64,000 nt of DNA from Cherax quadricarinatus (taxonomy: Eukaryota; Arthropoda; Malacostraca; Decapoda; Parastacidae), in assembly GCF_038502225.1 (NCBI RefSeq), contig NC_091369.1:13550469-13614468 (forward strand), given 5' to 3'. This document shows positions 1 through 10,194 of the stretch, piece by piece; the first letter of the stretch is position 1; each line of letters begins with the position of its first letter. A model generated the notes under the pieces. It ran no database searches, was not told the DNA's origin, and saw only the letters and a program-made list of their open reading frames with translations. Both the position numbers and the translations under genes were made by a program.

Positions 1-352
1 TTGTAACATGTGTTGTAACATGTGCTGTAACATGTGTTGTAACATGTGTTGTAACATGTGTTGTAACATGTGTTGTAACATGTGTTGTAACATGTGTTGT
101 AACATGTGTTGTAACATGTGTTGTAACATGTGTTGTAACATGTGTTGTAACATGTGTTGTAACACGTGTTGTAACACGTGTTGTAACATGTGTTGTAACA
201 TGTGTTGTAACATGTGTTGTAACATGTGTTGTAACATGTGTTGTAACATGTGTTGTAACATGTGTTGTAACATGTGTTGTAACATGTGTTGTAACATGTG
301 TTGTAACATGTGTTGTAACATGTGTTGTAACATGTGTTGTAACATGTGTTGC
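1..352. repeat. 12-bp minisatellite, about 29 copies
   Basis: Near-perfect tandem copies of TGTTGTAACATG, cut by the window edge so the true length is unknown. Two adjacent units carry a C for T change (AACACG). The unit length is a multiple of three and has no stop in one frame, so it gives a spurious open frame of repeated Met-Cys-Cys-Asn; I do not regard that as a gene. Confidence 0.97.
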
Positions 353-493
353 AAGACGAAAAGTTTGCTACACAAAGTGTACAATGCATAATCTTTTATT
401 CATTTATTAATATTTAGTATTTTTATCATAGTAAGTGTGTTAAGTAACACCTAGAACGAAAGAGCACAATATTACCGACATTTGATGTGTTGT

Positions 494-851
494 GGTTAAT
501 TAACACTATTTAACATTACTCACTTATTAAACATTTTTTTTTGACTCGCCTAAGGAGACTTAACTGGTTAATTAACACTATTTAACATTGCTCACTTATT
601 AAACATTTTTTTTTGACTCGCCTAAGGAGACTTAACTGGTTAATTAACACTATTTAACATTACTCACTTATTAAACATTTTTTTTGACTCGCCTAAGGAG
701 ACTTAACTGGTTAATTAACACTATTTAACATTACTCACTTATTAAACATTTTTTTTTTGACTCGCCTAAGGAGACTTAACTGGTTAATTAACACTATTTA
801 ACATTACTCACTTATTAAACATTTTTTTTGACTCGCCTAAGGAGACTTAAC
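494..851. repeat. 72-bp tandem repeat, 5 copies
   Basis: Five copies with period 71-73 bp. Each contains TTAATTAACACTATTTAAC, a T7-T9 run and GACTCGCCTAAGGAGACTTA. The only differences are the T-run length and one base, so the array is young or homogenised. The ~140 bp before it and ~195 bp after it hold nothing I recognise. Confidence 0.95.
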
Positions 852-1047
852 TATAAACCAAGTTAGAAAAAAATGGTCTTCATAGCTTTAAAATGTTTTA
901 TTTTTATCCCCGAGAGGTTTTTTTTTTTGGTGGTGGTTTACAAGTATTACCCGTAAATGTTCAACTTTCACAAGATAATTCTTAAGTGTGTCTTCCCTGT
1001 CTTATATTTGTTGCTTCTTCACATCTTTCACGATGGATGTCATTGAA

Positions 1048-2371
1048 ATTGTGTAAATTAACATTCTCTACATTGTGTAAATTAACATTCTCTACATTGT
1101 GTAAATTAACATCCTCTACATTGTGTAAATTAGCATTCTCTACATTGTGTAAATTAACATTCTCTACATTGTGTAAATTAACATTCTCTACATTGTGTAA
1201 ATTAACATTCTCTACATTGTATAAATTAACATTCTCTACATTGTGTAAATTAACATTCTCTACATTGAGTAAATTAACATTCTCTACATTGTGTAAATTA
1301 ACATTCTCTACAATGTGTAAATTAACATCCTCTACATTGTGTAAATTAACATTCTCTACATTGTGTAAATTAACATTCTCTACATTGTGTAAATTAACAT
1401 TCTCTACATTGTGTAAATTAACATTCTCTACATTGTGTAAATTAACATTCTCTACATTGTGTAAATTAACATTCTCTACATTGTGTAAATTAACATTCTC
1501 TACATTGTGTAAATTAACATCCTCTACATTGTGTAAATTGACATTCTCTACATTGTGTAAATTAACATTCTCTACATTGTGTAAATTAACATTCTCTACA
1601 TTGTGTAAATTAGCATCCTCTACATTGTGTAAATTAACATTCTCTACATTGTGTAAATTAACATTCTCTACATTGTGTAAATTAACATTCTCTACATTGT
1701 GTAAATTAACATTCTCTACATTGTGTAAATTAACATTCTCTACATTGTGTAAATTAACATTCTCTACATTGTGTAAATTAACATCCTCTACATTGTGTAA
1801 ATTAACATTCTCTACATTGTGTAAATTAACATCCTCTACATTGTGTAAATTAACATTCTCTACATTGTGTAAATTAACATTCTCTACATTGTGTAAATTA
1901 ACATTCTCTCCATTGTGTAAATTAACTTTCTCTACATTGTGTAAATTAACATTCTCTACATTATGTAAATTAACATCCTCTACATTGTGTAAATTAACAT
2001 CCTCTACATTGTGTAAATTAACATTCTCTACATTGTGTAAATTAACATTCTCTACATTATGTAAATTAACATCCTCTACATTGTGTAAATTAACATTCTC
2101 TACATTGTGTAAATTAACATCCTCTACATTGTGTAAATTAACATTCTCTACATTGTGTAAATTAACATCCTCTACATTGTGTAAATTAACATTCTCTACA
2201 TTGTGTAAATTAACATTCTCTACATTGTGTAAATTAACATTCTCTCCATTGTGTAAATTAACATTCTCTACATTGTGTAAATTAACATTCTCTCCATTGT
2301 GTAAATTAACATTCTCTACATTGTGTAAATTAACATTCTCTCCATTGTGTAAATTAACATTCTCTACATTG
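1048..2371. repeat. 24-bp minisatellite, about 55 copies
   Basis: Tandem copies of a 24-bp unit containing TGTGTAAATTAACATTCTCT. Variant positions (ATTC or ATCC, CTACATT or CTCCATT) recur in blocks, which points to local spread of variants. The unit is a multiple of three without stops, so a 463-codon frame runs through it; the octapeptide is only a translation of the satellite. Confidence 0.97.
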
Positions 2372-2455
2372 GACTGAAGAAGTTACTGGCTGGCGAAACG
2401 TTCCGGAATACAAAAACCCAAATATTGAGCACGTCTCTCATTTATCAACTTGTCG
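2372..2455 (+). repeat. Family B hairpin-GAAACG repeat
   Basis: Begins GACTGAAGAAG, then a short hairpin region ending CTGGC, then GAAACG, then a stretch like the family consensus (AATAAAGATACCCAAATG) and ending with GTCTCTCA. It directly abuts the 24-bp array. About 12 relatives occur in the window in both orientations. Nothing clear lies in the ~230 bp after it. Confidence 0.75.
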
Positions 2456-2689
2456 GTTTTCTAAACCATTTATTCAAATTTATTTATAAAGAAAATGAAT
2501 TACATAGACAAGAATCTCGCAGCTAATTCCCTTGTATTTACTTACTAAACTGTTTAATTTGAACAAAGGTGTGGGAGGGTGCAGACAGGCTCATGAGTGT
2601 ACACATGTTAGTGTGTATGTGGGTTCGTGATTGTATAATTTATGAATTTATATTTTACACTGAGATGAGCTGATTATGTGGGTTGTGTG

Positions 2690-2757
2690 ACTGGTCACAG
2701 ACCGGGCCGCGGGGGCGTTGACCCCCGGAACTCTCTCCAGGTAAACTCCAGGTAAAC
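2690..2757 (+). repeat. Family F two-hairpin repeat
   Basis: A ~70-bp GC-rich unit. It has a CTGGTC/GACCGGG hairpin, then a GGGGG-cgttga-CCCCC hairpin, then two copies of CCAGGTAAACT. Other copies are at 6.2, 18.1, 19.9 and 52.1 kb, with a degenerate one near 3.57 kb. At 19.9 kb it lies inside a family B element, so it appears to be mobile on its own. Confidence 0.8.
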
Positions 2758-2796
2758 AGGATTGTTTATTTGCTCGTGTGTACTCACCTAATTGTG

Positions 2797-2804
2797 TGTG
2801 TGTG

Positions 2805-2889
<85 letters not shown>
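2797..2889. repeat. GT tract followed by GA tract
   Basis: A ~40 bp (GT)n run changes directly into ~50 bp of (GA)n. This is a compound microsatellite. No element boundary is visible at it. Confidence 0.97.
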
Positions 2890-2893
<4 letters not shown>

Positions 2894-3057
2894 CGTATAT
2901 GTGTACAGGACTTGTGGATCTCGTGTCTTCCAAATAAAAATTGAGGAATAACAGAACAGAAGAAATCTTATCCATATTTATTGTAGTTTTCTATAGGGCG
3001 GAGAAAAACAATAACACATGAACACTCGTTTATACTCACACAATAATTGACTTGTAC

Positions 3058-3172
3058 TATTAAACTAGTTAATGGTTCAAGTCGGACCGAAACGTCGTCA
3101 TAAATTTCTTTCTCCTATGTACGGGTTATTTGTGTATTGATCAAGTCACGGTATTGTGTCTTTTTGTTCATA
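3058..3172 (+). repeat. Family A hairpin-GAAACG repeat
   Basis: Contains AATGGTTCAAGTCGGACC followed by GAAACGTCG, then a body with GGGTTATTTGTGTATTG and a CACGGTATTGTG tail. In most relatives the first half is GGTCC-aagtc-GGACC, a perfect 5-bp stem. Relatives are at 17.3, 20.4, 28.0, 50.8, 51.7, 59.6 and 60.1 kb. Confidence 0.75.
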
Positions 3173-4035
3173 ATTAGTTTGAAATACGTGAAAAAACCGA
3201 AACAAACTACAAAAGACCTGGTATTCAGGTTCTTAGAATCAAACCATAAATAGAACCATAGAACCATTCTGTGAGCTAGAAATCACCTCATACTAAAGGT
3301 GAAGAACAAGGGAAGTGGGACAGGCAATAGATAGACGTAAAACACAATGGTCTACTTGCGAATAAGGAAGATCGCATACCGGCTCCAGAGGCGAGCCGAG
3401 CAAAAGAAATTATCACAGGATAAGAGGAACTGTCCCGCACGGATGTATTAGAAGAAGCATTCCATCAATAAAGATACCCATGTGTTACACATGTGTCTTG
3501 TTGATTACCTTATCAGTATTATATACCTTTAATATAAAGATAAGTATTTACAAGAGCATTAACAGCCTACCTGGTCAGAGACCGGGCGGTAGCCTGCCTG
3601 GTAGACACCATGGCCTCCAGTCTTCACCGTTTGTTACTCTAAATGATCCCAAACAGTTTCAGCACAAGAGTATAAACAGCGAGATGTGTGTATCTCTCAG
3701 TATATATTCGCTAAGAGTTTACTTTAATTCCCATTTTAAAGTATAAAGTATTCTTGACTGGAAATATACAGGTTACATGCAGCCTTAATGACCCTTCGTG
3801 TAGTCGATAGCCTTTAAATCCAATAACACAAATTAATTGGTTTAATGCTTCATGAAATACAAAATAATGAAATACAATTCCAGTTTCAAATGTGAAGTAA
3901 AATAAATACAATGACCGCCTTTAGTTGAACAAGCAATTTGTGTAAGTGAAAGCCAGGTGTGTTAAAAGGCATGCGAGGAATGCAGGAGAAAACGAATAAC
4001 GGAAAACAGATGACTGTAAATATTTACATGACATA
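3173..4035. other. Unassigned DNA with one degenerate family F piece
   Basis: I see no gene. Around 3565-3607 there is a degenerate family F unit (CCTGGTCAGAGACCGGGCGG). The open frames here are short and have no recognisable protein signature. Confidence 0.5.
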
Positions 4036-4095
4036 TGGGTATCTTTATTGCAGAAACGTTTCGCCTGCGTAGTAGGCTCCTTCAGTCGAAAAGTA
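4036..4095 (-). repeat. Family B repeat, reverse orientation
   Basis: Read on the minus strand it gives GACTGAAGGA, a GCCT/AGGC stem around a 7-nt loop, then GAAACGTTTC and CAATAAAGATACCC. The stem bases differ from most copies but still pair. Confidence 0.75.
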
Positions 4096-4289
4096 TTTCA
4101 TACGTGAAGACGATAACTGAGAGTAATGGGAAAGGGTGAACCACTCCAGCGAATACCCTACATAAGCCACTCTCTCAGAGAATCTACACGTTGTCAGAGA
4201 ACTGCCAAAGAGTTGACAGATGGAATAAGTAAAACAATAAATACGAAGATTAAGCAAGAACATAAGAACTGTGTACAGGAATTCAGTAA

Positions 4290-4375
4290 GGTACGTTTCG
4301 GTCCTGGAGAGCGATAATAAAGTGTCACATTACTTTCACTTGTGTTCATTTGCCTAACGTTTTGTCGGTAATTCT
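4290..4375 (+). repeat. Family C repeat (CTGGAGAGCG...AATAAA)
   Basis: Contains TCCTGGAGAGCGATAATAAAG, GTGTCACATTAC, CACTTGTGT and TTTGTCGGTAATTCTAC. The same ordered blocks occur at 18.3, 36.1 and 50.7 kb. The GAAACG core seen at 36.1 kb is missing here. Confidence 0.65.
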
Positions 4376-4424
4376 ACACACATTTCAATAGGAGGAAATT
4401 CAGTTTCGTACCAGATTGTACATA

Positions 4425-4532
4425 AGCACATTAGAAAGAAGGAACACTGAAACAGGCCTACTGGCCCATGGGAGGCAGGTCCAAATCTCCTACCGGCTTA
4501 TGCCACTGACCCAACCTAGTCAGGTCCGGAAA
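4425..4532 (-). mobile_element. CR1-like LINE 3'-end fragment
   Basis: Contains GGAACACTGAAACAGGCCTACTGGCCCAT-like sequence with GGCAGGTCC and TGACCCAACCTAGTCAGG. It matches the 3' untranslated end of the CR1-like copies at 29.3 and 51.4 kb. Only the terminal ~110 bp remains, the usual result of 5' truncation. Confidence 0.7.
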
Positions 4533-5260
4533 AATTGTAATGGCAGAGGAGATACGATCATAGTTTGAAAATTACTCCGTGTTGTCGGCAGTGTAAGGGA
4601 GACAGACTATTGGATATGGTTGGTCCAAGATGGGAGCAAACATATGGTACGAAGCAACATGAAAAAACACACACAGTAGGGAGTAACATGAAGACACACT
4701 CATGGTAGAAACCAACATGAAAACACACACATGAGGCTGACAGATATTAGAAATAACTTTTCAACGTCAGGAAGAAAGGGAACAAAATAAATAGGACAAG
4801 AATTAAGTCCAGCTCATTGAAGAATAAAAAACCTGGAACAGAGAAAATAACCTAAATTTCGGAGAGAAAACTTTTTACGACGTTTCGGTCTTTCCTTTCA
4901 TTAGGTTAGAACTAATCATGGTCAGAACCGACATAGAGGCCATGTAGTGTGATATTCGTAAATTGTATCTATATAGAAGATTAAAAGTAGAGATGAACTC
5001 TGCCTTATCAGTCGATCTGTAATTAAGGTTGTAGTGGCTTTGAAACAAGTACTTCAGGCAGTCTGATAGATACACAGATGACGACCACACTAAATGCAAT
5101 GTGGCCAGCCCTATTATGGTCACCATCTTGAACATTATGTGCTTAATTGTCTAGTTATTGAGGAGGGGGGGAGGTTGAGCTATAGCTCATGGGTCCTCTT
5201 TATTCATTAGCCATAGCTCAACCGCCCTACAAACTCATCTATATAATCACAGGAGGGTTA
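4533..5260. other. Unassigned DNA with minor repeats
   Basis: Around 4650-4735 a ~34-bp motif with AACATGAAAACACACAC is repeated three times. Around 4876-4925 there is a degenerate family A hairpin (ACGACGTTTCGGTC). At 5172-5232 there are imperfect inverted copies of TTGAGCTATAGCTCA. I see no gene. Confidence 0.5.
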
Positions 5261-5539
5261 ATTACTTTACACACACACACACACACACACACATCCGCCC
5301 CACACACCCCTCTACCACCCCCAAAAGATTTATTTCGCTTCAACAAACGTCGCTCCCTTAAATGAACAGGGAAAATATGTTGGGTTAGCGTAATCAATGT
5401 ATCCCAGGGTGTAATGTGGTTGGTGGTCCTGGTAAGGCCTTTTAATCGAGTTAGCTCAAGTGCTTCTCTGGATTTCGTCCACTTCCTCACTCCCCTTCCT
5501 CTTGGGTGAGTCTGTATTATTAGTAGTGGTGGCGGTAGA

Positions 5540-5935
5540 GGTTTGCAGCGAGCAGGAGAGGGTGGAGGAAGAGAGGGAAGAGGGACGAGGAAGACAGGGA
5601 AGAGAAAGAGAGGAAAGAGGAAGGGAGAGAAGAGAGAGAGGGGAGATGGAGAGAGGGACGAGGAAGAGTTACAAGGAAGAGAGGGACGGGGAAGAGAAAG
5701 AAAACCAAAGAGGAACGAGGAAGAGAGAGGTGAGGAAGAAAGGGACGAGGAAGAGAGCGAAGAGGAATAGAGGGAAATGGAAGAGAGGGACGAGGAAGAC
5801 AGGAACGAGGAAGACAGGAACGAGGAAGACAGGAACGAGGAAGACAGGAACGAGGAAGACAGGAACGAGGAAGACAGGAACGAGGAAGACAGGAACGAGG
5901 AAGACAGGTGCGAGCAAGACAGGTGCGAGCAAGAG
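5540..5935. repeat. Purine-rich GGA/GAA tract with 15-bp array
   Basis: About 400 bp of almost pure purine on the + strand. From ~5795 it becomes tandem 15-bp copies of GACAGGAACGAGGAA, about nine, ending in two GACAGGTGCGAGCAA variants. It is open in several frames on both strands because it lacks stops, so I do not call a gene. A short AC run lies at 5262-5292. Confidence 0.9.
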
Positions 5936-6225
5936 AGGGGGAACTCTCTAACAAAATTAGGTACTGTACAAACGCTGTGTACGGCTATCCTATTATATTT
6001 GATGGTTACTTGGTGGGAACACACGCTATGTGCGGCTACCCTACTCTATATGGTAATTACACAGTGAGAATACACGCAATGTGCTGTTACCGTAATATGA
6101 GAGACACATGGACTGAACACCCTCATTGTTAGTATACCATATTCTATGTGAGACTTCACTGTGGGAACACACGCAGTATATACCTGTGGAGTTTGGGAGT
6201 TATACAGTGGGAATATCCACAGTAG

Positions 6226-6309
6226 TTCGAGTCTTGGTCGAGGACCAGACCTCGATACTGGAGATGCTTCGGGGGCACTGACCCCCGAAGCACCCTCCAG
6301 GTAGACTCT
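6226..6309 (+). repeat. Family F two-hairpin repeat, strongly paired copy
   Basis: Hairpin 1 is TCGAGG-accaga-CCTCGA (6238-6255). Hairpin 2 is GCTTCGGGGG-cactga-CCCCCGAAGC (6266-6291), ten perfect pairs. Both stems differ in sequence from the copy at 2.7 kb but keep pairing. The CTCCAGGTAGACT tail follows. Confidence 0.75.
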
Positions 6310-6511
6310 AAATAGGTAGACAGTATGTCAATACCCAGTTGCTTGGTGGGAAGACAAGCTGGCAATTTCTTCCTGTTATATTCCATTAAATAAGATGGAT
6401 ATATATGTGAAGTAATGAAATGTGCCAGCCTGAGCTGGGAGACTTGTATTTAGGCAATAACTGACGATGAACATATCGTCAGTTATTGTGGGAGAGGCGA
6501 GAAAATGACAT

Positions 6512-6512
<1 letters not shown>

Positions 6513-6585
<73 letters not shown>

Positions 6586-6587
6586 TG
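6513..6587. repeat. (GT)n microsatellite
   Basis: About 37 uninterrupted GT units. From here to ~7.02 kb the DNA is pyrimidine-rich and without a recognisable gene. Confidence 0.97.
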
Positions 6588-7024
6588 TGAAAGAAAGAGA
6601 TTTTATTGCTCGTGTGTCTTCACTTACTACTTGCAACCCTCCCTTCCCTCCTATCTTTTCTCTCTCTCTCTTCACCCCCTCCACCCATCTTCTTTATAGC
6701 TTCTAATTACTGTCTCCCTTCAGTCTTTGACCTTTCCTGGCTCCCTCTCCTCGAGACTCTCTAGTGTCCCTCCTCTCCTCTGGGGAGAGGCGAGGGGAGG
6801 TCACGGTGACCTCCCCTCCTTCCTTCTTTGCTCTCTCCCTCCTCTTTCTTTCACTAACAATCCTGAAAGATGATTATTCTCAAGTAACGGATCTTCAGCT
6901 GCACTTGAACGATATCCTTGAAACTTACTGTGGGTGCGGAAGCCTTAGATGGATACTCGACGATAGCCTCATTGCGATACCCGAGTCTCTCAGCTCAGAC
7001 TGACACATTTCACCACTTAGTGAA

Positions 7025-7230
7025 TGAAAGCCATTCTGTGTGATGGAATATGGCAGGGAAATTCATCCTGTGTGATGGAATATGACAGGGAAATTCATCC
7101 TGTGTGATGGAATATGACAGGGAAATTCATCCTGTGTGATGGAATATGACATTATCCGTCTTGTGTGACTGAAAATGACAGACAGATCAATCTTGTGTGA
7201 TGGAACGTGAAAGGGAAATCTACCCACGAC
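7025..7230. repeat. 32-bp tandem repeat, about 6 copies
   Basis: Units contain TGTGTGATGGAATATGACAG and GGGAAATTCATCC. The first four are near identical and the later ones diverge and lose bases. From 7.37 to 7.67 kb follows a CTCT/CACC-rich stretch with no gene visible. Confidence 0.9.
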
Positions 7231-7769
7231 ATGGGGAAATGCATCGTCAAACGATGGAATATGAGAAGGAAATATAGCTAGCTTTTGTATCCACTGTGTC
7301 ACTGTTATGTGGAACAGGGTTATGTGGAACAGGTAACTGCTGTGTTCATTCATGCTATATAATATAAAAACCTTACATTCTACCTCACTCTCACTCTTCA
7401 CTTTCATTTCTCCCCTTTCACAATCTCCCTTCACTCTCACCCCAAACCTCTTCGCCCTGACTATTCCTTATTCACACTCACCCTCCACCCTGTTTACTCT
7501 CCCCCTTCACCCTATTCACTCTCTTCGTTTACTCTCACTCTCTCCCAGGTCTTGCCACTTCACTTCTCTTTCTTGACTTTCTAATCGTCGTTTGTCTCTT
7601 CTGCTATTTGACTCTATCTTCAACCCTCTCCCTCTTCCCCTTTCATCCTTGGGAAATCTGAACCAAGCCTGCACACACACAAACAGAAAAAGCTGGAATA
7701 AAAGTCCAAAGGTTTACAACAAGACTAGTTCCAAAACTAGCTTAGGATATGAGCTTTGAAGGGTAACTA

Positions 7770-9130
7770 GAGAAGTTCCAGATTTCACCAGTATTACAAA
7801 ATGTTCCAGATTTCACCAGTATTATTTCAAGATGTTCCAGATTTCGTCACTGTTGCTGTAAAATGTTTCGGAATTCAACAATATTATTACAAAATGTTCC
7901 ATATTTCATCACTGTTATTTTGAAATGTTCCAGATTTCATCACTGTTATTTTAAAATGTTCCAGATTTCATCACTGTTATTTTAAAATGTTCCAGATTTC
8001 ATCACTGTTATTTTAAAATGTTCCAGATTTCATCACTGTTATTTTAAAATGTTCCAGATTTCATCACTGTTATTTTAAAATGTTCCAGATTTCACCAGTA
8101 TTACAAAATGTTCCATATTTCATCACTGTTATTTTAAAATGTTCCATATTTCATCACTGTTATTTTAAAATGTTCCAGATTTCATCAATGTTATTTTAAA
8201 ATGTTCCAGATTTCATCAGTTATTTTAAAATGTTCCAGATTTCACCAGTATTATAAAATGTTCCAGATTTCACCAGTATTACAAAATGTTCCAGATTTCA
8301 CCAGTATTACAAAATGTTCCAGATTTCACCAGAATTTCAAAATGTTCCAGATTTCACCAAAATTATTTCAAAATGTTCCAGATTTCACCAGAATTATTAA
8401 AAAATGTTCCAGATTTCACCAGAATTTAAAAATGTTCCAGATTTCGCCAGATTTCAAAATGTTCCAGATTTCGCCAGATTTCAAAATGTTCCAGATTTCG
8501 CCAGAATTTCAAAATGTTCCAGATTTCACCACAATTTCAAAATGTTCCAGATTTCACCACAATTTCAAAATGTTCCAGATTTCACCACAATTTCAAAATG
8601 TTCCAGATTTCACCACAATTTCAAAATGTTCCAGATTTCACCACAATTTCAAAATGTTCCAGATTTCACCACAATTTCAAAATGTTCCAGATTTCACCAG
8701 AATTTCAAAATGTTCCAGATTTCACCACAATTTCAAAATGTTCCAGATTTCACCAGAATTTCAAAATGCTCCAGATTTCACCAGAATTTCAAAATGCTCC
8801 AGATTTCACCAGAATTTCAAAATGTTCCAGATTTCACCAGAATTTCAAAATGTTCCAGATTTCACCAGAATTTCAAAATGTTCCAGATTTCACCACAATT
8901 TCAAAATGTTCCAGATTTCACCAGAATTTCAAAATGTTCCAGATTTCACCACAATTTCAAAATGTTCCAGATTTCACCACAATTTCAAAATGTTCCAGAT
9001 TTCACCACAATTTCAAAATGTTCCAGATTTCACCAGAATTTCAAAATGCTCCAGATTTCACCAGAATTTCAAAATGTTCCAGATTTCACCAGAATTTCAA
9101 AATGTTCCAGATTTCACCAGACGTTTCACA
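7770..9130. repeat. 28/31-bp minisatellite, about 46 copies
   Basis: All units share ATGTTCCAGATTTCA. The first part (to ~8240) has 31-bp units with CACTGTTATTTTAAA. The second (from ~8490) has 28-bp units with CCAGAATTTCAAA or CCACAATTTCAAA. Three shorter units near 8440-8500 lie at the junction. Because 28 is not a multiple of three and the unit lacks stops, all + frames stay open. Confidence 0.96.
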
Positions 9131-9730
9131 AGACGTTTAATTTTTGTCTACATTCAAGACGTTTCCAAATTTCTCCCTATTTTTAAAATATCTTTTCCGG
9201 ATTTACTTATAAATGATTTTTCCCCGATTTACTTCATATTCATAAAAAATAATGTTCAAAATAAAAAAAATATTGTTCAAAACATAAAAATATTTTTCAA
9301 AATAAAAAAATGTTCAAAATAATAAAAATATTGTTCAAAAAAATAGACGAAAAAAATTAAAATTCATTCAAAATTAAAAAAAAATATTCAGATTAAAAAA
9401 AAAAATTGCTCAAAACAAAAAATTCTGCTCAAAATGTTGAACGTAAATATTAAAAATTACCAAAAAATAATAAGAAGAAAATATTAATATTGCTATATCA
9501 TAAATACGACCATTTTTGAAAACTGGTTAGAATAATCACTATTATTCCCATTTAAAAATAAAAGCCGAACACACGAAAGAAAAACTGGAACCAAAACCAT
9601 TCTCTTTTTGGAATTTATGGTGAATTCAAAAAATATTTGGTGCCATAAATTAACAAAAAATCCCACGAGATTTGAAACTATTACGCAGGTCGACAGACTA
9701 ATGTAAATAAATATCGTGTATATATATATA
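9131..9730. other. A/T-rich decay zone
   Basis: After the array come irregular copies of TGTTCAAAATAAAAA to ~9450. They look like decayed satellite or slippage sequence. The rest is A/T-rich and unassigned. Confidence 0.6.
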
Positions 9731-10115
9731 TGTCGTGCCGAATAGGCAGAACTTGCGATCTTGGCTTAAATAGCAACGCTCATCTTGCCATATAAGAGAA
9801 GTGAAAATTTGTGTATGCAATTATTTCGGCAAAATCATTCTGAACCTAACGAAAAAAATATATTTGATAGTGTTTGTTTAATGCTAAATTATTGTAAACG
9901 TATTTAAAATATATTTTGTTGGGTTAGACTAAAATAAATTGCTCTTGTTATAATAAGGTTAGGTAAGTTTTCTAAGAATCTTTTGGTGCAAAATTAAAAA
10001 ATTTTCCATTAACATTAATGAAAAAAATATATCTTCAAATGTATAAGAGAAAATTTCAGAAAGGACTTAATTTTAAATGAGTTCTTGCTAATTGACCAGT
10101 TTTACATATTCGGCA

Positions 10116-10119
<4 letters not shown>
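9731..10119. mobile_element. MITE, ~390 bp, copy 1
   Basis: Terminal inverted repeats start TGTCGTGCCGAATA and end TATTCGGCACGA. The body is A/T-rich, non-coding and shared with copies at 32.9, 48.9 and 62.1 kb. TA dinucleotides flank both ends, so insertion into TA-rich DNA is likely. No transposase is present, so it would need one in trans; the superfamily is not clear from the ends alone. Confidence 0.88.

Positions 10120-10192
<73 letters not shown>
10118..10192. repeat. (TA)n microsatellite
   Basis: About 36 TA units join the MITE end to the 3' end of the RTE LINE. Confidence 0.97.

Positions 10193-10194
<2 letters not shown>

Noticed and set aside
986..2377. A 463-codon open frame with an 8-residue repeat
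   Set aside because: It is only the translation of the 24-bp satellite, whose unit has no stop in this frame. No start context, domain or non-repeat part supports a protein.
4126..4317. Small frames beside the 4.07 kb hairpin repeat as exons
   Set aside because: They are short, occur on both strands and run into family C repeat sequence.
8201..9322. Plus-strand frames of 208-373 codons over the 28-bp array
   Set aside because: Again open in all three frames of a stop-free unit. No coding signal beyond the repeat.
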